64,000 nt of DNA, taken from NCBI GenBank assembly GCA_023151115.1, contig JAKLJP010000036.1, positions 1-64,000 of the forward strand, in the 5' to 3' direction. Numbering within the stretch: the first letter of the stretch is position 1; every line of letters begins with the position of its first letter. Source of the stretch: Anaerolineae bacterium. GTDB taxonomy: Bacteria; Chloroflexota; Anaerolineae; 4572-78; J111. The notes under the pieces were generated by a model, which was given only the letters and a program-made list of their open reading frames with translations, was not told the origin of the DNA and searched no databases. This document shows positions 17,274-26,184 of the stretch, one piece after another. Both the position numbers and the translations under genes were made by a program.

Positions 17274-19295
17274 TTACTCCACCCGAATCAATGGGTCTTT
17301 CTCAGAAATCGCAAATTCGGCCATAGCAGCGCCACTTTCATTTTGTAACGCGGCAGCAAAACGATAGTCACCCGCAGGTAGATCAGCCGGCAGAGCCAAC
17401 TCGCCGGGCCACTCGACAATACTGCCGGCCTGCCACTCGCCTTTCCAGGGCAGCGAACGCCAGCTTCCGTAATTTGTCCCGGCTACGGGATTGGCCAAAG
17501 ATACTCCCATCCTTGTTTTTTCCGGCAGAGGGCCAAGTACCCGCAGAAACAGGGTCACACCGACGGTCTCCCCGGGCGATAATCTACCCTGGTCGGTGGC
17601 AATCTTGTAAGCCAACAACTGGGCGACGCCCTCAATTTTTGGCCCGCCGCTGGCGCTCTGGGCCGCGGGCGCTTTGTAAACTTCAACCCAGTTGATGCCG
17701 TTCTGCCCCGATAGGCTGCCCAACAACCCCACCTTGACGCTGAAAACCGGCTCACCCGTCCGAAAATAGTTAACCAGTTCCGGGTAGGGTTTCTGGCGCT
17801 GCCATTGATTGATATAAAACACCACGTAATCGGCTGAAAGCTGGCCCCGGCCATCATCGGAAAAACTGGTCCGCTGCCCGGCAAAATAGAGCTGAAAAAT
17901 ATCGCTGTACCAGCTTGAAACGGTCAGCGTTTCGGCTCCGGGCAGGCTGTTCAAATAAGCGGCAGCCTGTTCCAGCCCCTCGCCCCAACCCACCGGGAGC
18001 TGTCGGGCGGCCTGTTCAACCCCGCCCAGCAGCGGATTGTAGTACGTAAGATAATAGGGCGCGGCCAAAATAGCAAAAATGAGGTGAAGGATAACCAGCC
18101 CCGCCAGCAGCGGGGCAGCCAACCGGCGCAGCCAGGTAAAATTCTGCCAGTTCTGCCAGGTCCACCCGAAACCCTGTGCCGCCCAAAAAAGCAGCGGCGG
18201 AATAACGGCGATGACATAACGATCCAGCTTTTTGGGGCTGAGATTGGCCAGCAGGATAATAAAGACGATAAATCCTAAATTAATCAGGGCAATGGTTAGC
18301 TCAGGGGATTGAAGCCTTTTTTTCCTAAACCCCGTCACCACAAGCCAGACCACACTCAAGACCAGGCCGACCATCACCACCGGCGTCAGGCGAAAGGCAA
18401 TGGCATACGGATAAAACCAGGGGCCGGGGTCATCGAGAACCTGGCCCATAAAAAAAGCGTCGTGGCCCTCGCCCAATTCGCCTACCTCGAACGAGTCACC
18501 GTACATTTGCTGCAACGTGGCCGCCGGGGCCACCCACAGAGCCGGCCAGAGTAGAAAGACCACGGTCAGGGCGATGCCTCCCCACAGCGCCAGCAACCCC
18601 ATCCAGCGGCGCACGGCGGCTGCGCCGTATTTGGGCCAGTCAAAAGCCAGGGCGACCAGTCCCAACCCGCCAATAAATAAGCCGATGATTGGCGCGGGCA
18701 GTTTGGTCAGCAGGGCCAGGCCGGCCAACACGGCAGAAAAGATGAAAGATGAAGGATGAAGGATGAAGGATTCTTGGAGTCTTTCAGTCCTCATTCCATT
18801 TAAGAAGGAGAGCAGGGAGAGAAACATCAACACAGCGGTAATGGCATCGCCGTTGAGAATGCGGGCATGAGCGATAAAAAAGGGATCGAAAGCCAACAGC
18901 AGCGCAGCCAACAAAGCAACCTGCCCGGCGACCAACTTGCGCCCTAGCCTATAAACGCCCGCAATCCCCAGTGAGGTCAGCAGCACCGGGGTGAGCCGCA
19001 GCCAGCCGATGGAATCAGGCAAATGTTCCACCTGACTTTGGACGCATTGAGCCAGGTCTGGGCTGGGCAAGCAGAGACTCCACAGAGTCAAGGCCCCACC
19101 CCAGGCCAGGGTGACGCCCGGAAAAAAGTGCCAGTAGGTTTGAGCCAGGTCGCCCGAACTCAAGGCCAGTAAAAACTGCGCCGCGCCTTCAGCCCATTTG
19201 ACCTCATCAATGGTCAGAAATCCGCCCAGCGCGTAGAGGCGGGGGAGGAGCGCTGCCAAAAAAATAAGAAACGTGAAACGTGAGGCGTGATTCAT
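17274..19295 (-). CDS. GT39/PMT-like membrane glycosyltransferase with one C-terminal beta module
   Basis: About 673 residues. N-terminal helix, then GGFLTIDEVKW with D30-E31. It has SPKKLDRYVIAVIPPL, LPVGWGEGLEQAAAYL and ADYVVFYINQWQRQK, so it belongs to the same subfamily as the genes at 718, 3625, 8668 and 14608. The single C-terminal module is short (VTLFLRVLGPLP, LPADLPAGDYRFAAAL). Its ATG overlaps the TGA of the gene at 19292 by four bases, which suggests translational coupling. The codons directly after the ATG are a TCACGCC heptad array giving NHASRFTF, and another array (18739-18773) encodes LQESFILHPSSF between two helices. The gene at 59602 starts with nearly the same repeat. Confidence 0.85.
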   Translation of the reverse strand: MNHASRFTFLIFLAALLPRLYALGGFLTIDEVKWAEGAAQFLLALSSGDLAQTYWHFFPGVTLAWGGALTLWSLCLPSPDLAQCVQSQVEHLPDSIGWLRLTPVLLTSLGIAGVYRLGRKLVAGQVALLAALLLAFDPFFIAHARILNGDAITAVLMFLSLLSFLNGMRTERLQESFILHPSSFIFSAVLAGLALLTKLPAPIIGLFIGGLGLVALAFDWPKYGAAAVRRWMGLLALWGGIALTVVFLLWPALWVAPAATLQQMYGDSFEVGELGEGHDAFFMGQVLDDPGPWFYPYAIAFRLTPVVMVGLVLSVVWLVVTGFRKKRLQSPELTIALINLGFIVFIILLANLSPKKLDRYVIAVIPPLLFWAAQGFGWTWQNWQNFTWLRRLAAPLLAGLVILHLIFAILAAPYYLTYYNPLLGGVEQAARQLPVGWGEGLEQAAAYLNSLPGAETLTVSSWYSDIFQLYFAGQRTSFSDDGRGQLSADYVVFYINQWQRQKPYPELVNYFRTGEPVFSVKVGLLGSLSGQNGINWVEVYKAPAAQSASGGPKIEGVAQLLAYKIATDQGRLSPGETVGVTLFLRVLGPLPEKTRMGVSLANPVAGTNYGSWRSLPWKGEWQAGSIVEWPGELALPADLPAGDYRFAAALQNESGAAMAEFAISEKDPLIRVE
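18739..18773. repeat. AGGATGA heptad array inside a GT-C gene
   Basis: Five consecutive heptads (AAGATGA twice, AGGATGA twice, AGGATTC), read on the minus strand as ESFILHPSSFIF between membrane helices. Same unit family as 4270-4300. Confidence 0.9.
19270..19290. repeat. TCACGCC/TCACGTT heptads forming the start of a GT-C gene
   Basis: Three exact-length heptads (minus strand: TCACGCC, TCACGTT, TCACGTT) begin two bases after the ATG at 19295 and encode HASRFTF. The array is 21 bases, a whole number of codons. Confidence 0.85.
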
Positions 19296-21226
19296 GGTAT
19301 CACCAGCGGCCCCAGGATGAGGGCATTTTCGCCGGAGGTATCTCCTTGCAGTGGTAGACGTTCCAGGGTGGCGGGGCGATACAGGCCGATGTACAGGTTG
19401 TAACTGCCAGGGGGTAAGTCTGCGGGCAGAGGCAGCCAGACGACTTCTTGAACGACCGCTCCGGCGGGCCAGCTTGAAGTAGGGATCAAACCCTGGTAGG
19501 GTTGGTGGTCGGCGCTGGCCAGGGTGTTATTGGCCGCATCACGAAGCTGGACAAAGATGGCGTAATCTTCGGTGGGCGCGGCCTGAGCCTGCCACACCAG
19601 GGTCAGCGAGACACGCTCGCCGGGCGAAGCTTCGCCCGGCAGGGTATAGCCGTGAAAAAGGATTTGTCCATCAAAATCGGCTGCCAACGGTGTGGCCGGA
19701 CGCGGGTCGGTGGTGATTTTGGCAAAGTATAAATCATCTTCGCCGTAATGAAATCGGCCCAGGTAATTCTGCTTCACCCAATCCATATAATCCGGCAAAT
19801 ATTGGGTAATCCGGTTAGAAACGGCAGCGACCAATTGGCAGTCAAATTGATCACTGATGGCAATAAGTTCTGTGGTGGTTAAAGCCCCGGATTCGAGGCG
19901 ATTGGTCGAGACTTCGGCCAGGGATGGGGGAGCCATGCGCCCGCTCCAATAAAGCAGCGGCATATCATCGGAAATCAAACAATCCCCCGGCGCGGTCACG
20001 TTTTTGATAAAGGCCAGCGCCTCGACTTCGTCCGGTGGTGGTTGAGGAACTGCTGCCTTAGCCTGAAACATGGTAATTGCTGCCGGAATCTGCCAGGCAT
20101 AGAGGCCAAGCAGCAAAACAAAACCAATCCCGGCCGCCATTTTGGATTTTGGATTTTGAATTGCCCTTTCGGGCGTAGGTTTTGGAGAGATTACTAAATC
20201 GCAAATCGTGAGGCCGCCCAAAATCGCCAGCGGGGGGATTAGAATTAGAAAATGCTTGTAGCGAATAGGGTTGTGAAAGGCCAGCATTGCCAGCGCCAAC
20301 ACCAACCAGCCCAGCAGCAACCATCGGCCCACCTGCCGGCGCGCCCAGGCTGTCCCCAGGCCCAGCAGCCCCAGCACCACCAGCACCGTATCCTCCTGGA
20401 CAAACATCAAACCGCGCTCATAACGCGGCGGCCAGAAAGCTTCCGCTTCGGTGGCAGCCGCCCTGGCCCCCAGACGTTGAGCCACCACTTGCTGCACCAG
20501 CGACTCGACATTAAAGGCCGAAATGAGGATGAAAGCCGGCAGCAGCAGGGCGAGACCCCAGATGAGCAGATCGGTGAGGAGAGACGTGAAACGTGAAACG
20601 TTATCAGAATAATACCACCGGGCCAGTAAAATTAAAGGGATCAGCAATGCGACGAAGGGGGAAAGGAGTTTGGTCAACAGGCTGGCAGCCAAGCACAGGC
20701 CAGATAGGATCAGCAATATTCGCCGCCGGGGGATGGAGCGGTCCACCTCATCGCCGGCCAGCCAGGCCAGCCAGATGGCCCACACCGACCAGGCCACCGA
20801 GGGAAACTCGGCCAGGATGGCCCGCGAGGGCTCGATTAACACCGGCGAGGACAGGGTCAGAAAAGCAGCGACGAGGCCGGCCAGATTTCCGGCCAGCCTC
20901 CGCGCCAGCAGCGCAATCCCGACTGCGCCAAACAAAGTATAGAGCACGCTAAACCAGCGCTGCGCCACTTCGGAGGGCCAGAGCTGCCAGACGGCATTAA
21001 TCGTCAGGGGGTAAAGGGGCGGGTAAGTAAGGTAAACCTCGGTATAGGGCTGGTACCCGGCTGAAAGCAAGCGCAGCCACATCAGGTGAATCCCTTCATC
21101 CGGCGAAAGAGGAAAGCTGGTTAGAAAATAAGCCCGAAGAATTACCGCTGCCAGGATAAGGATAAGCAAACCTGGCCAGAAAGGATTGACCCGTTGAATT
21201 GTGAGGTTGGTTGGTTGAGATGACAA
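19292..21226 (-). CDS. GT-C (GT39-like) membrane glycosyltransferase with one C-terminal beta module
   Basis: About 644 residues. The start is probably TTG 21226, since the next in-frame ATG lies after the first membrane helix; this makes the start less certain than others. The first loop has FPLSPDEGIHL (D43-E44), and a conserved EVYLTYPPLYPLTI segment follows, as in bacterial GT39 proteins. The middle soluble region has APGDCLISDDMPLLYWSGR. The C-terminal module is close to consensus (LTLVWQAQAAPTEDYAIFVQ, LPADLPPGSYNLYIGLYRP). The stop overlaps the ATG of the gene at 17274 (ATGA). Two heptad arrays (20139-20159 and 20584-20604) encode IQNPKSKM and NVSRFTS. Confidence 0.85.
   Translation of the reverse strand: MSSQPTNLTIQRVNPFWPGLLILILAAVILRAYFLTSFPLSPDEGIHLMWLRLLSAGYQPYTEVYLTYPPLYPLTINAVWQLWPSEVAQRWFSVLYTLFGAVGIALLARRLAGNLAGLVAAFLTLSSPVLIEPSRAILAEFPSVAWSVWAIWLAWLAGDEVDRSIPRRRILLILSGLCLAASLLTKLLSPFVALLIPLILLARWYYSDNVSRFTSLLTDLLIWGLALLLPAFILISAFNVESLVQQVVAQRLGARAAATEAEAFWPPRYERGLMFVQEDTVLVVLGLLGLGTAWARRQVGRWLLLGWLVLALAMLAFHNPIRYKHFLILIPPLAILGGLTICDLVISPKPTPERAIQNPKSKMAAGIGFVLLLGLYAWQIPAAITMFQAKAAVPQPPPDEVEALAFIKNVTAPGDCLISDDMPLLYWSGRMAPPSLAEVSTNRLESGALTTTELIAISDQFDCQLVAAVSNRITQYLPDYMDWVKQNYLGRFHYGEDDLYFAKITTDPRPATPLAADFDGQILFHGYTLPGEASPGERVSLTLVWQAQAAPTEDYAIFVQLRDAANNTLASADHQPYQGLIPTSSWPAGAVVQEVVWLPLPADLPPGSYNLYIGLYRPATLERLPLQGDTSGENALILGPLVIP
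20139..20159. repeat. ATTTTGG heptads inside a GT-C gene
   Basis: Three heptads (ATTTTGG, ATTTTGG, ATTTTGA), 21 bases, encoding IQNPKSKM on the minus strand just before a membrane helix. Same unit as at 1994 and 60783. Confidence 0.85.
20584..20604. repeat. ACGTGAA heptads inside a GT-C gene
   Basis: Three heptads (ACGTGAA, ACGTGAA, ACGTTAT) encoding NVSRFTS on the minus strand. Same family as the array at the start of the gene at 17274. Confidence 0.8.
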
Positions 21227-21262
21227 AATTTTTACTTAAGCTCGCTGATTTTATAAACATTT

Positions 21263-21350
21263 AGAGCCTATCCGAATAATCCCGTAGGTGACGCATCCCT
21301 TATGTCACCGGCTGGTATAGGGATGCCAACCTATTTTTCGGATAGGCTCT
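21263..21350. repeat. Palindromic element, shared core, AGAGCCTATCCGAA ends
   Basis: Perfect 14-base terminal inverted repeat (21263-21276 and 21337-21350). The core carries GACGCATCCC and TAGGGATGCC, as in the elements near 26.8, 33.1, 36.0, 41.3, 44.8 and 48.4 kb, but with different ends. Its right end supplies the last codons and TAG stop of the SGNH gene. Confidence 0.9.
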
Positions 21351-22452
21351 TACTGCTTGCGGCTATTTCGGGCAAAGCCATTAATTGTTCATATAAAACA
21401 TCGGCCACATATTGATTGCCTTTGACGGTATAATGCCCGGCTGCACCCTGGTAATCAATCTCTCCCTTTTGGATAAAGAGAGAGTCCAACTCTCCGGCGG
21501 GCAAACCTTTAAAAGTGTCAACCAGATCGAGCAACGGCACACTTTGCCGCTCTGCCGCTGTGTGAATAACTTGCCGCCAGTGGTCCAAATCATCATCTGT
21601 AAAATCCTGGCCGGGCAGATAAACCAGCACCAGGGTGCTATTTTTGGCCTGGTTGAGCTTTATCAGGTCTGCCAATATTTTGGCAGCAACCACCTCCGGC
21701 GAACTTTCCTCGGCAACCGGCTGCTTGGGCGAGGCAGTCTCCGGCTCTGACAGAAAAAACGAGCGTAAAAGCCGGGTTGATTTTAGATCGTCAATTGCTT
21801 CCTGATTTTGAGTCAACCAGGGCAGGTAGAAGGATCGCCAGGGGACCGGCACATTGGTCACCAGCAAAGTATCGTTTTGTACCTTCAAAAGCGGTTTGCC
21901 ATACCCATTAAATTCGTCACGCTGCATACGTTCGAAATCGGTGGTAATAAAAGCAAACAGGTGAATATCGTGGTCTAATTTCTGGCCGTCCCGCTTGTAC
22001 CAGAGATAAGCCTGGTCAACCCCGTAGCCGCCCTGGCCCATATTAACCGTTTCCAGGCGTTTGTCTCTGGCGGCCAGCAGTTGGCACCAGGTATGGTCGT
22101 TGTCAACCCCATAGCCAAAGGTAAAAGAGTCGCCTGAGCAAATGAGTCGCAGTTTGTTATCAGGGATCTGCGGACTGAAATCCTGCTTACTGCGGAACCC
22201 CTGGCTGTTGGTTTGCAAATAAATGCCGGGGCCATACATATCGGCCAGGTAGAGATTGGGGGTATTTACCCAACCCAGCAGTTCATCATACTGGGTGTGC
22301 CGTCTTTCGGCCAGGCTTTGGTTGGCCGCAACCTCTTTAAAGAAAAGGGTAAAACTGGCTGTTCCTTCACACAAGGCCAGGAGCAGCAGCACTACCGCGA
22401 TATTAAAAATGAGCCACAGCCCTACCTTGCGGACCCGATTCGGGACGTTCAT
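21331..22452 (-). CDS. Membrane-anchored SGNH/GDSL hydrolase-like protein
   Basis: About 373 residues. One N-terminal membrane helix (10-28), then a soluble domain with LQTNSQGFRSK and the nucleophile block SGDSFTFGYG (S109). A second block VNMGQGGYGVDQ and a C-terminal D333/H340 pair (GAAGHYTVKGNQ) fit the catalytic dyad of SGNH hydrolases. Related proteins add or remove acyl groups on surface polysaccharides. Its place among glycosyltransferases fits glycan acetylation or deacetylation, but the reaction is inferred. It is divergent from the gene at 22625. The last residues (SLSEK) and the stop lie in the palindromic element at 21263-21350, so the ancestral C-terminus was probably different. 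Confidence 0.75.
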   Translation of the reverse strand: MNVPNRVRKVGLWLIFNIAVVLLLLALCEGTASFTLFFKEVAANQSLAERRHTQYDELLGWVNTPNLYLADMYGPGIYLQTNSQGFRSKQDFSPQIPDNKLRLICSGDSFTFGYGVDNDHTWCQLLAARDKRLETVNMGQGGYGVDQAYLWYKRDGQKLDHDIHLFAFITTDFERMQRDEFNGYGKPLLKVQNDTLLVTNVPVPWRSFYLPWLTQNQEAIDDLKSTRLLRSFFLSEPETASPKQPVAEESSPEVVAAKILADLIKLNQAKNSTLVLVYLPGQDFTDDDLDHWRQVIHTAAERQSVPLLDLVDTFKGLPAGELDSLFIQKGEIDYQGAAGHYTVKGNQYVADVLYEQLMALPEIAASSKSLSEK

Positions 22453-22624
22453 AAATTGCCCGGCACTTTCAAGCTTTAATCAACCTGCATTATATCTGCG
22501 ACGCTGATAGGGGCAAGTCTAAGAATTTTGGGTTTGGCAGGTAGAGGGATTGCCAGATTAGGGGCGCTGTAGTAGGATAGGCCCTGGTCTAATAACTACA
22601 TTCCTCAAAAATTTACCAAAGTTG

Positions 22625-24970
22625 ATGCACACAAGCGACTTTACCCTGGCTGCATTTTTAGCCCTACTTTTGTTTGGCATTTATATGTTCACCTTCGATG
22701 GGACTCTGCACAGCACAGATGGTCTTTCTATGCTGGCTGTGGCCGAAAATATGGTCAAACATGGTCGCTTTGACACGCGCCAATTGGAAAATTGGGAAAA
22801 TGTGTTTTTGGGGATCAATAACCAACCTTTTTCTAAGTACCCGATTGGCCCGACCTTGTTGATGCTCCCGTTTGTCGCCCTGGCTTTGGTTATCCCTCAA
22901 TTAGGCTTGATCCAAACCACCCTGGTGTTGATGCCTTTAGCGACTGCCTTAACCGCCCCTTACGTCTATTTAAGCGCCCGGCGGCTGGGTTACGCGCCCA
23001 AAACAGGTATGGTTCTAACCCTGCTGGCCGGTTTAGCGACAATGGCCTGGCCGCGCACCCGTGATTTGGTCGCCGATCCCCTCATCCTCTGGAGTTTTAC
23101 GGCGGCGTTTTACTACGCCTTAGCCTATCGCCAGCAAGGGCGCCGGCGCCATCCGACGCTACTGGGCTTGACGTTAAGCCTGGCCGTGCTGCATAAAGTG
23201 ACCAATCTTGTAGTTGTGCCCTTTTTCTTCTGGTATATGGCTGCTCCGGCGGGCCGCCTGTTTGATTTGAAATCCCTCAAAAAACACAAGCCGGCTCTGG
23301 CGATTGCCGGGGCCGCTTGGGCCAGCTGTCTGCTTATCATCGGCGGCTATAACTTGGTCCGCTTCAACAGCCTGGTCGAGACCGGGTACGAAAGGCTTTT
23401 TACCACCCCCCTTTGGCTTGGCTTTAGCGGCTTTCTCATCAGTCCTTATAAAAGCATTTTCTTATACACACCCTTGCTCATTTTGATCCCTTTTAGCCTT
23501 AAACCAGCCTGGCAACGACACCGGCATGAAGTGGTATTTATCCTGGCCTTGCTTCTCAGCCAGATGCTTCTCTTTGGGGCCTGGCACGATTGGGGTGGCG
23601 GCGAAAGTTGGGGGCCGCGATTCCTGATGCCGCTGCACAGTCTGCTCTTACTGCTCCTGTTACCCTTCATCGAGCGGGCGCTGCAACCGGGGCAGTGGCG
23701 CTGGCAAATGGGTCTCATCTTTTTTAGCGGCTTGAGTTTATGGCTACAGCTTTTGGCAATTTCGGCCCGCGATTACGTCTATCTTGACGCCGAAAATTAC
23801 TGGTCTCCCCCGCCCAGCCCCTCGCTGTGGGGTGAACTCAGTTGGACCAGGCCCGACCAGTGGCCGATTTGGGGTCATTGGCTGCGCTTTGAGGTGGATA
23901 ACATTCCGGTCATCTGGCGCTGGCAGTGGGGCGAGATCAGCCACTTTGATGGGTTGACCCTTCTGGCGGCCTTGTTTATTGTAACTTTGGCCTTAGTTGG
24001 GATAGCCTTAAGCTCTGGGGGACAGGCCGCAGCAAAACTATTCGCTTTCCAGAAACCTGTTCTGGGGAGCGTCTGGCTGGTAGCACTTGGCTGTGTTGCT
24101 GTCATGCTGGTGCGCAGTTACCATGACCCTCATTCTATTGAAGAACCTGAGGAAACCGACGAATACTGGCCGGCCTACAGCGCCCTGCTGGCCGACCTGC
24201 CGCAACTGGCAACGAAGCGTGATGCCGTTATCTTCACCGACAGTCGCTATGACTTTTACCTGTTTAATGCCGACAAATCGTTCACGCAGCGATTTATGGT
24301 CGCTAATCCTAAGCAAACCCAGTTATTAGAAGCTATACCCCACTTGATCCAGGCACAGGCCAGCACAAGCCGCATCTGGTTGGTCACCGACCCGCTTGAC
24401 AACGGGCAACTTGCCTATGCTACCGAAATATGGCTGCGCGCCCACTCCCATCCTAAAAACACCTACATCTTTGGCAACAGTGTCCGTCTAACTGCCTTTG
24501 AACCGCTACAGCCCGTCTCTCATTGGACAGCTATTCCTGCTAAGCCTCCAATGACAGCTCTACTTGAACCCGACAAATACGAATTTGAAGATATTGCCGG
24601 ATTATTGGGCTGGAACTGGTCAAGCCTTGACCCGGCAAAGTCCTCTGTCCTGGAAACAGGCCAAACCTATCCTTTTGAACTTTACTGGATTTACCAGGGC
24701 AAAGCGCCCCAGGACACATTTTTTGCCCGCCTGCTTGACCCCACCGGCCAAACCGCCCTCCAGGTATTGCTGCCCAGTGACACCGACCACCACTTGACCC
24801 TCGGCCAACTCATGATCGAGCAAACAAAAATCTCCATCCCGGCCAAACTCGCCCCCGGCCTTTATCAGCTCCAGCTTGGTTTTTCAACATCCGCCGTTGC
24901 TGGCGGCGAACTCACCTTTGATCCCCCTACCGAGCTAACCGAAATTAGGATTATCAACGGTCGGGGCTAA
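22625..24970 (+). CDS. GT-C-like polytopic membrane protein with one C-terminal beta module
   Basis: About 781 residues; an ATG at 22625 is preferred to the TTG just before it. The first loop has LHSTDGLSMLAVAENM: an aspartate but not the DE pair of the neighbours. This motif, followed by SKYPIGPTLLMLP, is shared with the gene at 59602 (NSSDGLAMFATAESL), so the two form a separate subfamily. Later segments include GWGPRF-like GGGESWGPRFLMPLHS. The soluble region has DAVIFTDSRYDFYL. The C-terminal module is divergent (FELYWIYQGKAPQDTFFARL, LAPGLYQLQLGFS). The 3' end overlaps the convergent App1-type gene by 17 bases. Probably a surface-glycan glycosyltransferase; activity unproven. Confidence 0.75.
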   Translation: MHTSDFTLAAFLALLLFGIYMFTFDGTLHSTDGLSMLAVAENMVKHGRFDTRQLENWENVFLGINNQPFSKYPIGPTLLMLPFVALALVIPQLGLIQTTLVLMPLATALTAPYVYLSARRLGYAPKTGMVLTLLAGLATMAWPRTRDLVADPLILWSFTAAFYYALAYRQQGRRRHPTLLGLTLSLAVLHKVTNLVVVPFFFWYMAAPAGRLFDLKSLKKHKPALAIAGAAWASCLLIIGGYNLVRFNSLVETGYERLFTTPLWLGFSGFLISPYKSIFLYTPLLILIPFSLKPAWQRHRHEVVFILALLLSQMLLFGAWHDWGGGESWGPRFLMPLHSLLLLLLLPFIERALQPGQWRWQMGLIFFSGLSLWLQLLAISARDYVYLDAENYWSPPPSPSLWGELSWTRPDQWPIWGHWLRFEVDNIPVIWRWQWGEISHFDGLTLLAALFIVTLALVGIALSSGGQAAAKLFAFQKPVLGSVWLVALGCVAVMLVRSYHDPHSIEEPEETDEYWPAYSALLADLPQLATKRDAVIFTDSRYDFYLFNADKSFTQRFMVANPKQTQLLEAIPHLIQAQASTSRIWLVTDPLDNGQLAYATEIWLRAHSHPKNTYIFGNSVRLTAFEPLQPVSHWTAIPAKPPMTALLEPDKYEFEDIAGLLGWNWSSLDPAKSSVLETGQTYPFELYWIYQGKAPQDTFFARLLDPTGQTALQVLLPSDTDHHLTLGQLMIEQTKISIPAKLAPGLYQLQLGFSTSAVAGGELTFDPPTELTEIRIINGRG

Positions 24971-26120
24971 TGTTGTTCACCTCATCTGCATCAGTCGCCG
25001 GGGCCTGCTGGTCATCCGTTTTGTGAGCGCGGACCAGGGCCAGCGACTCCGGCGCAATCAACCCCTCGGCGGCGGCGTGGGCGGCGGCAAACTCGCTGTC
25101 GGAGACCAGGACCAATTGGCAGTCAAACTTTTGTACCTCAGCAATCAGGGCGTCAATGGCGGCAATCCGGGCCGGGTCGGGGTTGACGCTGCGGATATAA
25201 ATCACGCGGATGCGGCGGGGATACTTTTTGACAATCTCGCGGTAAATCTCCGGGTCTTGCTGGCCGCTATCGCCGATCAGGATAAAGGGCAAATCGGGAT
25301 AAAGTTGGAGCAGCGGTTCGATTTTGCTCAATTTGTGGGCATGATGGTCGCCCGCCGAGAAAAGGGAACGGCCCCCGTAATCACGCAGCAGGATTGGCCC
25401 GACCGGAATCTGGTGGAGGGTCATAAACTCCAATAGCAGGCTGTACAAATTCCAGGGGCTGCTGGAAACGTAAAAAATGGGGTTACGCTCGTTGCCGCCC
25501 ACGCCCCGGTGCAAAGCCTGGTAAAAGCCGGCCACGCCCTTAAAAGGCACGCGGGTGCGCTCGTTGCGCAGTAAGACAATCAACAGCATTTGCAACTTGT
25601 TAACCGCGTTTGACCAGACGATGGTATCATCAATATCGCTGATCACCCCAAAGCGGGCGCTGGGCGGCGGAACCAACACCTGCCCGGTCGCCCTAACCGG
25701 CTGGCCGCTTTGGTTCAGGTGATCCGGCAGTTCCAGCTCTACCTGATACCACTCACCGTCTGTCAACCGCTGCGACGGCTGAAGCTCAAGGTGAAAGTAT
25801 CCCTCCCGGTCGGTGACGCCGGCCTGCTCAACGCCCTGAAAGCGGGCCAACAGCCGCACCCCGCCCATCTCGTCGCTTTCAAAGCGTTTGAACATATTGA
25901 GCAGATTTTCCAGGGGCGAGTCTGCCTCACCCGGCGGGATAAAACCTTCATCTTCCAGCACCCGCCCGCTCAAGTATAACCGGGCTGCATTGCCGTAGCC
26001 CAGATAAGGGCTAATGATGATCGGATCGCGGGCCACCCCCCGCCGCCAATGCAGCACCCAGTCATCAGCCCGCCCGGCGATTTCTTTTAGCTTGTCGCGC
26101 CAATCGTTAAATTGTTCCAT
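24954..26120 (-). CDS. App1-type phosphatidate phosphatase domain protein (DUF2183)
   Basis: About 388 residues. Residues 155-320 carry the App1 catalytic domain, a HAD-like fold: SDIDDTIVWSN with the DxDDT motif at 162-166, FYVSSSPWNLY, and ILIGDSGQQDPEIY (283-289). The N-terminal part (about 40-150) is a beta-rich region with YLSGRVLEDEGF that precedes this domain in many bacterial members. Yeast App1 dephosphorylates phosphatidate; bacterial members are largely uncharacterised, so lipid substrate is inferred. No signal peptide or membrane helix is seen, so it is probably cytoplasmic. Its 3' end overlaps the convergent GT-C gene by 17 bases. The residues after EVNNIS are low in conservation. 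Confidence 0.85.
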   Translation of the reverse strand: MEQFNDWRDKLKEIAGRADDWVLHWRRGVARDPIIISPYLGYGNAARLYLSGRVLEDEGFIPPGEADSPLENLLNMFKRFESDEMGGVRLLARFQGVEQAGVTDREGYFHLELQPSQRLTDGEWYQVELELPDHLNQSGQPVRATGQVLVPPPSARFGVISDIDDTIVWSNAVNKLQMLLIVLLRNERTRVPFKGVAGFYQALHRGVGGNERNPIFYVSSSPWNLYSLLLEFMTLHQIPVGPILLRDYGGRSLFSAGDHHAHKLSKIEPLLQLYPDLPFILIGDSGQQDPEIYREIVKKYPRRIRVIYIRSVNPDPARIAAIDALIAEVQKFDCQLVLVSDSEFAAAHAAAEGLIAPESLALVRAHKTDDQQAPATDADEVNNISPDR

Positions 26121-26184
26121 CGGTTAGACCACCTGAGTTTATTATAAAACTTCTTGAGGGAGTTTCAAGCAGGCTGGGAGGCTT

